A DNA stretch of 64,000 bases from contig VRVR01000023.1 in NCBI GenBank assembly GCA_009859145.1, forward strand, positions 205,319 to 269,318, written 5' to 3'. Under the pieces are notes generated by a model. That model worked only from the letters and a program-made list of their open reading frames with translations, made no database searches and was not told the DNA's origin. Position numbers and translations under genes: made by a program. The stretch's first letter is position 1. Each line of letters starts with the position of its first letter. Below, in pieces: positions 10,154 to 21,152 of this stretch. Origin of the DNA: Andalucia godoyi (Eukaryota > Discoba > Jakobea > Jakobida > Andaluciidae).

Positions 10154-12115
10154 ATGAAACCGCATTCCCCGTCGCCATCTTCTTCCCGCAACAATTCCAA
10201 ATCATCGTCGAGTCCGCAGAGCTCGAGACCAAATGCCTCTGGTGTGTTCCTTGAGAATTCGACGTCGACAGCTGCGAGCTCTGAAAGGACGCAGTCGCTC
10301 TTGCAACCATCACTTGACCAATCCTCGACACAGTCAACCGCTTCGTCGACGACTCCTGCAACCCACCACAACAGTGTAATTCAGCAGAGGCCGAAACTGT
10401 TTGGCAACTATCCAAATTCAAATCCCTCCGCGTTGATCCAACCAGTTCAAAGCGAGCCCCCGTCGCACCCCCTTTTGCACAGCGGGAATAGAACGGGAGA
10501 GGAAGTTGCTGGTGCTGGAGACTGGGCTGCAATAGGGGGAAGTCATGAGCAGTTTGGATTGGGAAACGGTGCGCTAACGGAAGAAGAGAGCTCAAGTTCC
10601 GGCGGCGGAATTGGATCAATAGCGGGAACCAACAAGCAGCTCGCGCGTTCAATGGTATACCAAGCTTGTTTGGCCTGCCGACGCGCGCATGCTTGCTGTT
10701 CTGCAAAGCGTCCATGCGTGCGATGCGAGAGTCGAGGCATTCGCTGCGTGGATGACGTTCCGCGGAAACGAACGTGCAGTTGGAACACCAATATGAGCGA
10801 GGGAATGTCTGTGCTGTGTTTTCCAGTCGATTCGTATCCGAGCTCCAGCTCCAGCTCCAGCCAAGGTCATCCACAAGTGAATCAAGCGACATCCCATTCG
10901 CATGCACTGGATCACCAGTCGTCACTGCAGCATCACCACCAACAATATTCAACGCCATATGGTTCGTCACAACATCAGCAGTTCCCCCACGAACACCAAC
11001 ACCAACACCAACATCTGCAGCAGATCCAGCACCAATATCATTTTTCCCATTTTCAACCGCCAAACGTTCCCCCGCACACGCACCCGGGTTTTGGAAGCAT
11101 CCAATATTCGTTTCAAGGAATGGGTGGTCACCAGAAGCAAGTTCCGTTTGAGTATGTTGCTCTAGGGTTTCAAATGGCGACGCAATACTCCGGACAAGGG
11201 ACCTACGGTTCGGGACAGATGGGCAATCCAGTGTACCACGACCCAGATTCCAGAGCACATGCGCCGCATGCGCAGGCACCTTATCCCCATCCTGCACGCA
11301 GTCACCTCGGGCACGCACTGGCGGATGACCAGTATTCTGCTGCTTCGAGAACCCCTGCAGCGGGCCAGGGATACCATCCCCAGTTTCGTCAGCATCCTCC
11401 TGCTCGTCCTCCTGCACCTCAGGCCCCTTCTCCGCTGGTGCCGCATCACCAGTTGCATTTGCACCAGCATTCATCTCATTCATTGCCTGTTTCTCACCAG
11501 CACCAACAGCTTCAGCATGAGCGGGTGATGTTGAACAATCGATCTTCTTTTCCTCTGAAAGGAGAACCATTTCAAGGAACAGACCGTCAGAGTTTCGGGA
11601 ACACCCAGGATGTGCTGATGAGCCGTTACTCGGCGCCGCGAGCTCCTTCTGCGGTCTCTTCGGATCCCAACGCTGAATCTCGAATCCCAGCCCGGACTAT
11701 CCACCGGTCAACCCCATTTCTAGATACTGCTTCTTCGTATCCAGTGGCAGACGGAAAACTTGCAGAGTTTCCCATATCAGAACGCGCAGCGGGTTCGGAG
11801 ACATATTCTTCTTTGGACGAACTGGCAATGGCAACGCGACATGTTGCTCATAGTGCTGAGCAAAGCAGGGTCTCACCAAGTATGATGCCGTCTTCATTGG
11901 ACCACAGGGGTGCAGACAACACCATCAGAGAGGATGGTGCCAATGTATCGTCAAAGTCCTCGAAAAGAAAGCGGGCCCACATGGAGAATTCTCGCATTGT
12001 TGCTGATGGCGAGATTGTGGACCCGAGGACGAAAAGACCTTGGAAGAGAGTCGTGCTGGACGACAGCAGTCCAAAGTCACGATCCACCAAGAAGGAAGCA
12101 AATTCCGGTCCGTGA
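10154..12115 (+). CDS. Zn2Cys6 transcription factor without a visible PAS domain
   Basis: A 653-aa protein. The zinc cluster has Cys172, 175, 182, 188, 191 and 198 (CX2CX6CX5CX2CX6C) and shares CRRAHA.CSAKRPCVRC with the previous paralogue (CRKAHASCSAERPCRRC), so these two are closest relatives. The region after it is low-complexity His/Gln/Ser/Pro (about 225-480), typical of activation domains, and the C-terminus is basic (SSKRKRAH, TKRPWKR). The conserved HD helix, the LFLRD segment and the GED tail of the paralogues are all absent, so the PAS-like half seems to be missing or unrecognisable. ATG 10154 is the first in frame. Role: probable sequence-specific DNA binding; target unknown. Confidence 0.85.
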   Translation: MKPHSPSPSSSRNNSKSSSSPQSSRPNASGVFLENSTSTAASSERTQSLLQPSLDQSSTQSTASSTTPATHHNSVIQQRPKLFGNYPNSNPSALIQPVQSEPPSHPLLHSGNRTGEEVAGAGDWAAIGGSHEQFGLGNGALTEEESSSSGGGIGSIAGTNKQLARSMVYQACLACRRAHACCSAKRPCVRCESRGIRCVDDVPRKRTCSWNTNMSEGMSVLCFPVDSYPSSSSSSSQGHPQVNQATSHSHALDHQSSLQHHHQQYSTPYGSSQHQQFPHEHQHQHQHLQQIQHQYHFSHFQPPNVPPHTHPGFGSIQYSFQGMGGHQKQVPFEYVALGFQMATQYSGQGTYGSGQMGNPVYHDPDSRAHAPHAQAPYPHPARSHLGHALADDQYSAASRTPAAGQGYHPQFRQHPPARPPAPQAPSPLVPHHQLHLHQHSSHSLPVSHQHQQLQHERVMLNNRSSFPLKGEPFQGTDRQSFGNTQDVLMSRYSAPRAPSAVSSDPNAESRIPARTIHRSTPFLDTASSYPVADGKLAEFPISERAAGSETYSSLDELAMATRHVAHSAEQSRVSPSMMPSSLDHRGADNTIREDGANVSSKSSKRKRAHMENSRIVADGEIVDPRTKRPWKRVVLDDSSPKSRSTKKEANSGP

Positions 12116-15114
12116 CGGGGCACCCTCCGTCGCCCTATTCTCTGTTCTGGTTGCGGTTTCTACTCCCCTTATTGCTGGTCCATAGACTTGTGTTTTGTAG
12201 ATGTTGATCTGTACGGCGATGACGTTCACATTTTGTGCTCCAGGAACATAGGAGCTTCAGAATCGCACGAAGGCATGAGATCGATCCATGCACGAATTGT
12301 ATACTGTGTGGTAATTTAAAAAAGAAGGACCTCCTTCCTGACATTCGACGTTCCTTGTTCTAGGACACAGCATTGCGCTTCGGCTTTCAGGTGCTTCGAA
12401 ATTCGGTGGAGAACCCTCGCAGTCCTGCGGGTGTCCCCCCCGTTTTCGAGGCCCTGAGAGCCAAAAGGGAGCTTCGACTTCTGCAGAGAAAGGACTGTAG
12501 AGAGTCCATCTCCATAAAGTGACGGATGTGGGAATTGAGATTGCCGTGACGTGCCAGTGACAAATCCTCCTCGGCTCCTCCGACTCCGCGGAGATTTGCC
12601 ATAAACGACAGAACGTACTGCTCGGACATCGGGGCACCTGGCTGAAAAAGGGTGGAAATGTTCGGGGAGGTGGTTGGCACAGGATGCCCGTCACTACAGG
12701 GAAAGGAACGGAGGGGGAAGTTGTCTTTGGCAGGCTATCAAGCAGCAGAGGGAGCCAAAGAAGGGCGGTGAAAAGCGTGATATGAGTGCTGCGTCCCCTT
12801 CTCAAAACCACGGAAGTCCCCAGCAGGAACCCGAAAGATGGCACCCGGCTGTGCATCCTCTGTGGGGGACTTTGTGAAATGAAGAACTCCACACGACGCG
12901 TCTGTCACCATCGATCATCAGGGGAATACCTTGAACGTCAGGTTTCTCGACAATCCTATTCAGACACCCCGAGTTTGCTCGACCTGAGGTAGCATCGCAG
13001 GCGCGAGTCCATCGAATGCCCAACCAACGAGTCGCCGGTATTCATCCTTCACTTCGGAGGGGGTGGAGGAGGTGGGAAACAGCAGATCTCGGTTGTGGAC
13101 GTCGACGACTCTTCTTCGTGCACTAGTTTTCGACACAGTGGTGTACTTGGTTGCAAAGCCGCCGATCGACGTTGAAAGCCTGTGGCGAAGTGCAGCGCAG
13201 TGCTTGGGAAGCAGGAGGCCGTATTTGCTTATTTTGCCACCCCATTTCCACCGCATTCTGTATGTTAACCTCTTCGCTCTTTCTTTGGCGAGGAAAAAGA
13301 GCACACGACGCCGTCTGTGAGCGCTCAAGACGCTCGGGAGTTTTGCGGTGCATGGCCTGGAAACTACTCGTGGAGCGACGGTGGCGCTCAGCAAAAAAAT
13401 ATATAATAATAATCAGAAGAAGCCGAAGCGGCAGCTTGAAGAAAGAAAGACGCGAAGCAGAGAAGGCAAAGGTGCCGCCCAGTGCCGATCATCCCTTCCC
13501 CTTTTTTTATTCAACTATGCCTGCCTCCTCCTTGCGCGTGGGCCATTCCAAGAGCCGGTGACGTGCATCTTCGTTTGCTGGCCGATTCGTATTTAAAGAT
13601 GATAAAAAACAAGAGAAAATGAAATCGCCCATTTTTCAGGCCCACTTTGCGCATTTATTATTATTATTATTTTTTGACTTGGACATCATGCGCTCCCACC
13701 GGTCCCCGTTGTTTAGGGATGTGGCTCTTTCAGTCTCATAACAGAGCCGGAAACGTCGTAAAGAAAAACAACAACAACGAAAACATTAAAAAAAAAAAAT
13801 CCAAAAAACCCAAAAAACCGCATGTTTCCTTCTTCTTTATGAATCGCGTATCGCAAGGAGAGGCGTCGGATGGCCTGCTTATTGTGCCGAACACAGAGAG
13901 CGATCGGTGAGCCTACATGACGGCACCGTCCAAATGCGTGTGTCGATGAAGAGAAAGTGGACGAAAAGATCATTCACGATCGTTTACAAAACAAAATATA
14001 AAAAGAAGAAAACAAAAACACAGAAAAGGGAGGCTCAATGTGCGGTTGCTGCCTGTACTCTAGGAAGCGTTGGCACAGCTGCAGTATGTCAAAAAATGCC
14101 TGCTCCTGGACGAGCTGATCGACTGCAGTCCACGATGAAGAGGGAGTAGCAGAGCGATGGCACACAGTTCATACGGATCAAGCAGGATAAAGTCGTCACC
14201 GTTGGGAACGGCAACCGCTCCTTTTGAGAGACGGTGGTGGGGGATGGGGTGGGTTCCTTCTTCAGCGCATTTCTTGATTGGAGCGCCGAGACCTGTCAAA
14301 AACATTGAGGGCCTCCGAAGAGGCAATCGCACGTAAAGCAGCGGAGGGAACTCTGGCAAGTTTGGTATCGGGGGTTGCTGATCGGAGGCAATCGCATTTC
14401 ATGACTGCTACTGAGCAGAGCGAGGATTCTCCGGTGCCGAGGTGCTCCAATGGACCTGGAGCAGCATGCATCCGGCATCTTCGCCCGTGTGTGCTTACCA
14501 TCTTTAGAGCGACCGTTGACAGGAATCAACGAGCACCCAAAGTTGAGTATGCTTCCAAGTAGAAGCCACTTGCACTGTCTGCTGGGACTGCGAGGACGTC
14601 TGATCACATGTCAACACCGTTTTGGAACGGCCTCCGTAGGTCTGATTGGGTATTTTACCGAATAACGTTTCAGCCTTGTGCACCTCTGTTTGCCGGCAGT
14701 TCCAGCCAGACAGATGAGGGACGCCTTTCTTGGCACTTTTTTTTTGCTGTCGCTCTCTGAACCGCTGCCGGAGTTATCGTGGACGAAAAATACAATAACT
14801 CTCTGGAAGTGTTTTCTCTTTTCGCATGTCATAATAAAAACACTGCGGAATCCCGCCGCGCATTTTCCGTCTCCATCTCTGCGATCGAATCCGATACATT
14901 TCATTGTTTTGTTCTGTTTACCCTTCCTCCTCTCGCCTTCGCTTCAGTGCTTCTTCGCATTTTTTTTTTGTATCGAGTTTATGATTCTCGAAACGCCTTG
15001 AAAAAGCAATAGGAAAACGGGGGTAGAAAAAAAACACAAACAAAATTTATCTACTACTACAACGACAACAACAACAACAACCAACAATCAGAATCAGCGG
15101 ATTTTTGTTGGGAT
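12116..15114. other. 3-kb spacer between the third and fourth cluster genes
   Basis: Besides the eroded minus-strand segments, the region contains A-rich tracts (13730-13820, 13980-14040), poly-T, and a CAA-repeat leader (15058-15090) just before the ATG at 15115. CAA-rich leaders are unstructured and usual for 5' UTRs. No further gene can be supported. Confidence 0.5.
12387..14607 (-). pseudogene. Discontinuous coding-like segments: eroded gene or unrecognised multi-exon gene
   Basis: On the minus strand several consecutive segments have protein-like composition but in shifting frames. They include 14490-14270 (LARVPSAALRAIASSEALNV), 14290-14130 (VAVPNGDDFILLDPYELCAI), 14130-14030 (VDQLVQEQAFFDILQLCQRF), 13240-12960 (SEVKDEYRRLVGWAFDGLAP), 12950-12870 (EKPDVQGIPLMIDGDRRVVW) and 12680-12387 (SEQYVLSFMANLRGVGG). 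A plausible donor (GATG then GTAAGC) sits near 14499. I could not join the pieces with good GT-AG pairs, so frameshift decay is at least as likely as splicing. No domain is recognised. It lies between the third and fourth members of the regulator cluster. Confidence 0.35.
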
Positions 15115-16929
15115 ATGATTGGACCGTCGACCCCATCATCACAAGATGCTGCCGACTCGTCAGAAAAGGGCTCTGGACGCAGAAAACCAGGAAACACCGG
15201 CCCAGCTAGGAGCTCATGCGAATCCTGTCGCTTTGCACACGCAGCCTGCAACAAGGAGTTTCCTTGTTCCCGGTGCATTCGACTGAACTTGCAATGTGTT
15301 TATGATGTTAGAAGCAGGCACCCAGTGGTTACATCGTCCGTGTCTACGTCTGCGCAGGTGTCGTATCAGTTTGGACTCCCAGGAGATGATCCCACCAACA
15401 CCACCCCTTCTCCCAAGACAGACATCCACTATTTTCCCAGTGCACCTATGCAGTTTTGGCGTGCGGACGGCTCGCTACCAATTTCGGATGCGATGCCAAA
15501 CATCTTGTTGCAAGATCGACAACGGTCATCGGTGTCCAACCAATCAACATCTTCTGGATCCACGCTACCTGAGCCGACGCCGTCGCAGCCGTCTCCGGCG
15601 CTGTTCAGGAAGTTCGAGTCTGCGCCGTCTCTTCTGCTTCAGCCTGCGAATACTGGATCTGGTCAAGGCGGACAGACAGCTCCACCAAATTCGTTCGAAC
15701 AACGTCGCGTTCAGTCTTTGCCCGAAAATATGGTGCGGTTCATGCAAGGCGAGACCACCCCTTCACGAGGAGTATACAGTCAATTGTCAGGCACCAGCGG
15801 AGGAACAGGGATTTCAAACAATTCTCTGGATGCATCCCCTCCTTGCGCACCCTTTCTGAATGAGATTGAAGAAGGCAAGTCATCCTGGATCACCCAGCAG
15901 CTTCTTGAATTACGTGATGCCTGCATCCAGCGATTTCAGCTCAACGTTCTGTCTCCAGAGGAATTGGTAAGTCAGCTGCAATCCGAGCTTGGAGGGAGGT
16001 TTCCGCAGTATCCTCCATCAAACATGAACACAAGCTTTGGTAAGCAAGCAGCTGCGACAGATTCTGACGATGCTCGACGTGATCCAATGTTTGCGACAGC
16101 CAGACAACGCGGAAGCTTGAGCCTTGCCATTCTGTCCTGGATGGTGGAGTCGTGCCTGGAATTCACAAGATTAGTGGGGGACACGAACCCTTCGTTTCAC
16201 GCACAGACATCGTCGGGACCGTCATCGCTGGTGTATCAGTTTCTGGATCCTTCATCGACAGTACTTCACGTCTATTGCCATGACAACTTGCTTAAGTATG
16301 GATGGGGTGCATGGCACTTGTTTTCGGGCAAGTCCATTGGTGAACTCGTGGATCGTGTTGTGTCTCCCTTTGGTTTAATCCAGGATGACTACTTTCGAGA
16401 TCGATCCATGAATGTGGCAGTTCAGCCGAATGCGTATCCGAAGCTACATGCAACACCCGAGTATGCGGCGGCTCCATTTTCCAGTAGCCAGTCTCTTCCT
16501 TACTCTGCACCGCCACATCGATATCCACCCTATCCTCCGCCTCCGCCGCCGCCGCCTCCGCCTCCCCTTCCTGCTGCTGCGGCGGCGAAATCATCCACGA
16601 CTTCATCAAAATTGACGGATGATTTTGTGAAGCGGTACTTCTTCCTTCTTTATAGAGCACAGATGAACTACTCCGTTTCGATCCGCCGCTTCATTTGCAA
16701 CACGCCCAGTTCGGAATCGCGACCCTCCATTTCTCATGCGCTGTTCATCCGCGATGTCACTGGCGTTGTTCTCGTCACTGTCGTGGTGACATCGTTGTTT
16801 TCTGGAGTGTTTTCGAGGGAAGTTGAAATTGCCGAGGATGTTGTCTTGTCGAGTGTGGACCATGCAGCATCACAGCAGCTCATTTCCGGTGCAGATGCTG
16901 ACGGGCTCCCTCACCGATCGTTGCCTTAA
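15115..16929 (+). CDS. Zn2Cys6 transcription factor with interrupted PAS-like domain
   Basis: A 604-aa protein with a near N-terminal zinc cluster: Cys35, 38, 45, 51, 54 and 61 (CX2CX6CX5CX2CX6C), preceded by GRRK. The middle is Ser/Pro/Gln-rich. The PAS-like region starts near residue 280 and includes a segment YQFLDPSSTVLHVYCHDNLL that looks like a PAS core strand pair. It is then split by a Pro-rich insert (about 465-490, a run of more than ten prolines) before RRFICNTPSSESRPSISHAL, LFIRDVTGVVL and the tail EIAEDVVL. The LFIRD segment matches LFLRD of the paralogues, so homology holds in spite of divergence. The leader upstream is CAA-rich. It is a likely DNA-binding regulator of the same family; its ligand is unknown. 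Confidence 0.8.
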   Translation: MIGPSTPSSQDAADSSEKGSGRRKPGNTGPARSSCESCRFAHAACNKEFPCSRCIRLNLQCVYDVRSRHPVVTSSVSTSAQVSYQFGLPGDDPTNTTPSPKTDIHYFPSAPMQFWRADGSLPISDAMPNILLQDRQRSSVSNQSTSSGSTLPEPTPSQPSPALFRKFESAPSLLLQPANTGSGQGGQTAPPNSFEQRRVQSLPENMVRFMQGETTPSRGVYSQLSGTSGGTGISNNSLDASPPCAPFLNEIEEGKSSWITQQLLELRDACIQRFQLNVLSPEELVSQLQSELGGRFPQYPPSNMNTSFGKQAAATDSDDARRDPMFATARQRGSLSLAILSWMVESCLEFTRLVGDTNPSFHAQTSSGPSSLVYQFLDPSSTVLHVYCHDNLLKYGWGAWHLFSGKSIGELVDRVVSPFGLIQDDYFRDRSMNVAVQPNAYPKLHATPEYAAAPFSSSQSLPYSAPPHRYPPYPPPPPPPPPPPLPAAAAAKSSTTSSKLTDDFVKRYFFLLYRAQMNYSVSIRRFICNTPSSESRPSISHALFIRDVTGVVLVTVVVTSLFSGVFSREVEIAEDVVLSSVDHAASQQLISGADADGLPHRSLP

Positions 16930-17737
<808 letters not shown>

Positions 17738-18120
17738 TCAATGGGCCTCGACCTGCACACCTTCAGCCATACTATCCGATGATATCCACAGCCGTCCAGC
17801 AGACGTTTTGGGTTGGAGAATTGTTGATCTAAACCGGGGCTCGATGTCGTCCAGAGTGAATTTGACTTTGGGTTTCCTCTCGGTTTTCGTCGTCTGTACG
17901 GTGAACCTTCGCTTCGAGTCCATTTGCTTCCCCTTTTTGTTCCCATGCTTGTCGCCTGCGCTGTCTGCCTGCTTCGACGTCTCCATCTGCTCGTTCCAGC
18001 CATCCTTCGGATCGAGCCACCCAAGCTACGGGGAGGGGAGGGGAAGTTCAGCAACATCAATTTAGACCAGTGTCGTCCTGAACAAACCAATTTTTTGGTT
18101 GAAAAAAAATTCTTTTCTTG

Positions 18121-18161
<41 letters not shown>

Positions 18162-18210
18162 TTGCTTATTTGCCAAACACGAAATTGCCGAAGTTCCGCC
18201 TCTTTCGCAT
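17738..18210 (-). CDS. Possible small spliced gene, 105 aa, unknown function
   Basis: Exon 1 (18181-18210) would encode MRKRRNFGNF and exon 2 (18025 to 17738) would begin LGWLDPKDGWNEQ and run 95 codons to a stop. The acceptor is strong (a C/T run ending CCCCGTAG at 18026) and the phase-0 join is open. The donor GTGTTTG at 18180 is weak compared with GTATGT/GTAAGT elsewhere here. Exon 2 has a charged, coding-like composition (KRRFTVQTTKTERKPKVKFT). The intron carries the (GT)n tract. The gene would be divergent from the fifth cluster gene, with 169 bp between starts. If exon 1 is wrong, an internal ATG at 17986 could serve. No family is recognised. Confidence 0.35.
18122..18159. repeat. (GT)19 microsatellite
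   Basis: Uninterrupted GT run 220 bp upstream of the zinc-cluster gene at 18380, inside the putative intron of the small minus-strand gene. Confidence 0.95.
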
Positions 18211-18379
18211 CCCATGTTCCAAAGCATCAATTAGATCATCGTCTCGAAATTCACGATAGAAAAAAAGGAGAACGTTTTTGTTTGCTTGTTACTTCTACCT
18301 CTTGGTACTGCTGTCAAGCTGAGAGTGTTGTCTTCGTTGATTTAGGTGATTTTCTGCTGATTACCTTTTGTGGAAGAGC

Positions 18380-19807
18380 ATGGTGAAGGAGCAAATTGGC
18401 AATGCTGCTGCATCGGCGGCGGCGGACAGCAACAGCAACAGCAGCAGCAAAGCTGCTCGTCGAACAGCTTGCGATTCATGCAAATCGTCGCATGTCGCAT
18501 GTTCGCATGAGTTACCGTGTGCTCGCTGTGTCGCCAAGAGCGTTGTTTGCGTCTACTCCAGCGCGCGAAGTAATCGAAAAAGGCTCTGGCATTCATTGTC
18601 TTGCACGGATTTCGATCCATCCGTTGAATTGGGACATGCCCAGAAGAAACATCGTTTCGTGGATCCTTCGAGCATTCCGAATCAGCTGCGAAAAAGTCCC
18701 GTGGATGTGAATGTGAATATGAATGTCAAACATGCATCCTCGGCAGTTGCTGACGAGCAGTTCGCGGATCCGCATTGTTCCACGGACGGGACAACGAATT
18801 CGTCGTCTTCGGCGGACAATCATATCCTTCACGGCGTAGTAGCCCGTGGATTCAGTGGTAACGGCATGGGTCTTGTTACGACGACATCGTCCTCGACAAC
18901 TACCGTCTCAAAGCTGCCGACTGTCGAATGCGCGGAGTTGGAGTCGGTATCAACTTCCTGTGCTCCCATACTGAACGATTTGATTGCCCATGAAAGCTCT
19001 GTCAAGTCCATTTCCATGGATACGCCGCCGGAAAACCCAAGGGCTTTGTGGGAAAAAATCCAATCGCTTCCTGCCGGAGATCTGCTGACGAACGCTCCTA
19101 GATCTGAGAGGCTACCAGCACCACTGCCGCTCTTGTGCGACCACGATACGCTCATCGCGTACAAGTTCTTGGACTTGTTTATTGACGTGTTGGAGTTTCA
19201 TGTATCAAATCGTGCGGAAAAACCTCTTGATAGCGACCGAATCGCTTCGAATGCGAAAGAAGCTGCGTCTTTGGTTGCGGGAAAGGCACAGGTAGTCTCA
19301 TATGATCTTCCTGGAGCGCAGTCACAAACCTCTCCTGCTTATAGCCCGATGTTGTACACCAAACTGTACTCGATTGTTCTTTCGCACGTTTTTGCAAGTG
19401 TATCGCAACTTGTGGAACAAACAAAATCTGTTGTCATCCTCATGGATGGTGAAAACACGCTGTTGTATGTGAATGGACGGATCGAGCAGTATTCCGAATT
19501 TCGTGTAGGGGACCTTTTGAATAAGACCTTGGGTATTGCATTCACGTTTCCGTCGGAAAGATTGGAAACGATCTTTGGCTCGTGGTACCGATCAGTGGAA
19601 AATCCGCAAGTGATTGTCCGCAGATCGGTGGACCGATTATTTGGCAACCGTCGGTGTCTAACACAGGCCCTGTTCCTGCGAGATGTGTTCGGCAAGCTGG
19701 AGCTTTCTGTCACGGTCATGACTCCCATATCCGTCTTTCCCGAATCCGTTGTTCGTGCTGAGGATTTTATCTATGGCGAGGACACTCTGCTGAAAATCAA
19801 GCGCTGA
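18380..19807 (+). CDS. Zn2Cys6 transcription factor with PAS-like domain (ERT1/AcuK type)
   Basis: A 475-aa regulator and the most compact of the cluster. The zinc cluster has Cys31, 34, 41, 47, 50 and 57 (CX2CX6CX5CX2CX6C) after a poly-Ser/Asn leader. The pre-PAS helix LLCDHDTLIAYKFLDLFIDV (about 252-271) and a PAS core follow, with SVVILMDGENTLLYVNG, PSERLETIFGSWYRSVENPQ, RRSVD, LFLRDVFGKLELSV and the tail AEDFIYGEDTLL. The segment ERL.ET..SW...VENP is shared almost residue for residue with the gene at 5899. ATG 18380 is used because the frame closes with TGA shortly upstream. Likely a nuclear regulator; the signal sensed by the PAS domain is unknown. Confidence 0.85.
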   Translation: MVKEQIGNAAASAAADSNSNSSSKAARRTACDSCKSSHVACSHELPCARCVAKSVVCVYSSARSNRKRLWHSLSCTDFDPSVELGHAQKKHRFVDPSSIPNQLRKSPVDVNVNMNVKHASSAVADEQFADPHCSTDGTTNSSSSADNHILHGVVARGFSGNGMGLVTTTSSSTTTVSKLPTVECAELESVSTSCAPILNDLIAHESSVKSISMDTPPENPRALWEKIQSLPAGDLLTNAPRSERLPAPLPLLCDHDTLIAYKFLDLFIDVLEFHVSNRAEKPLDSDRIASNAKEAASLVAGKAQVVSYDLPGAQSQTSPAYSPMLYTKLYSIVLSHVFASVSQLVEQTKSVVILMDGENTLLYVNGRIEQYSEFRVGDLLNKTLGIAFTFPSERLETIFGSWYRSVENPQVIVRRSVDRLFGNRRCLTQALFLRDVFGKLELSVTVMTPISVFPESVVRAEDFIYGEDTLLKIKR

Positions 19808-20081
19808 TGCTTCCTCATTCCACTTATCTTCTTTTGACCATCAACGATGGGGCAGCCTTTTCAATGCATTCTGCCTTTTTGTCGGCGATATGCACGCACG
19901 CGGCACTACGCTTCATTTGTCTTCTTTATGCAGTGTTTTTTAATTATTATTATAATAATAAGTCTTCTCTCCTTCCCCTTTTTGCAGTGCTTTTTCCGCA
20001 CCGCCACCACGATTGCGTGTTGTTTCGTGAGCTTCTTCGCCCGAGGACATTGGTGAAGATCAGACAGGAAACGTGTTCAAT

Positions 20082-21152
20082 TTATTGAAGCTTGAAACGT
20101 CCAAGAAACTTGTTTCGAAACGACGAGCAGTACATAAACCCATCCATCTCCAATCCCTCAACAATGAAAGGCACGGTCGCACTCTCGTCGTCGTGTATTC
20201 GGACAATGATTCCATCCTCGTCGAACTCCATCAACAGCCCACGCGGACGCGCAAGGCTCTGCAGAACCGACAGCGGAACAAGTCCAGCGACGAGTTTGCG
20301 GACAAGCGGGAATGCACGCAGATGCGTCCCCAGTTCAAATGGCGCGAACCTTGGGGACGCCAGTCCAGCCAAAAATGTACCTCGAGTCGGCTCCACCGAC
20401 AGATTATCAGGATATCCCGGAAGGTTGTCCATCAGATGTGTTACCTGGCCAGAGGCAAGGTTGACTTTTGCAATCGCAGCTTCGCTGGTCAGCGCAACAA
20501 AAGCATGCTCCTCTCTCGCGTCGAGGACAATGCCATTGGCGAACCGAAGCCCGTCGGCAATCAAACGCAACTTTCGCGTCTCGAGATTGAATTCAAACAA
20601 TCGCCCCGTGTTCCCCAGCTCAAGAATATCGTACATGAACTCATGCAATCCAAATCGAGTGCTTGAATCTGTGAAATACAGCTTTCCAGATTGCGCCTTT
20701 CCACCGACTGCCACTGAGTTTGTGAATGTAAAGTTCTCAAAAGCCAAGAGCTCAAGAGATCTCGTCGCTAGATTCAGCGCAAAAAGACCTTCGTAAGCAT
20801 CGCAAATATACATAATATCACGATTAGCGTTCAAGCGCATCCCGAGAGGCCGCTTCGTTCGTGCAATCTCCTCAAATCGCACCTTTTCGGCGTCTCGATC
20901 ATGGAGGACGCGCACGATTGATCCGTTCAGCAATCCTGTGAAGAACGTTGATTCACTTTCCTTTGCGAACGACTCTGGTCCAATGAGCTCGTTCTCCCAT
21001 ATTCGTTCCGGAAATTGCATGGAAATAGTGTGATCGGCAGGAAGGGACGGAAGTGGAGCAAATACACCCGCAGTCGGTTCAATAGGCGAGCGAATGTATG
21101 CCGCCGCCAGCAAGCCTATCAAGAGAATAAACGCGTTCAACGAGGAATTCAT
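20082..21152 (-). CDS. Strictosidine-synthase-like / APMAP-like six-bladed propeller protein
   Basis: A 356-aa protein of the strictosidine synthase/APMAP/SMP30 superfamily. Characteristic segments are PLGMRLNANRDIMYICDAYE, GLFALNLATRSLE, the blade core FTNSVAVGG then GKLYFTDSSTRFGLHEFMYD, ANGIVLDAREEHAFVALTSE and LPGYPDNLSVEPTRGTFLAG. The start at 21152 (MNSSLNAFILLIGLLAAAY) gives an N-terminal signal anchor as in APMAP, so it is probably an endomembrane-anchored lumenal protein. Plant strictosidine synthase activity should not be assumed; the family includes arylesterase-like and lactonase-like enzymes. The next gene upstream, MPI, lies on the same strand 335 bp away. Confidence 0.88.
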   Translation of the reverse strand: MNSSLNAFILLIGLLAAAYIRSPIEPTAGVFAPLPSLPADHTISMQFPERIWENELIGPESFAKESESTFFTGLLNGSIVRVLHDRDAEKVRFEEIARTKRPLGMRLNANRDIMYICDAYEGLFALNLATRSLELLAFENFTFTNSVAVGGKAQSGKLYFTDSSTRFGLHEFMYDILELGNTGRLFEFNLETRKLRLIADGLRFANGIVLDAREEHAFVALTSEAAIAKVNLASGQVTHLMDNLPGYPDNLSVEPTRGTFLAGLASPRFAPFELGTHLRAFPLVRKLVAGLVPLSVLQSLARPRGLLMEFDEDGIIVRIHDDESATVPFIVEGLEMDGFMYCSSFRNKFLGRFKLQ

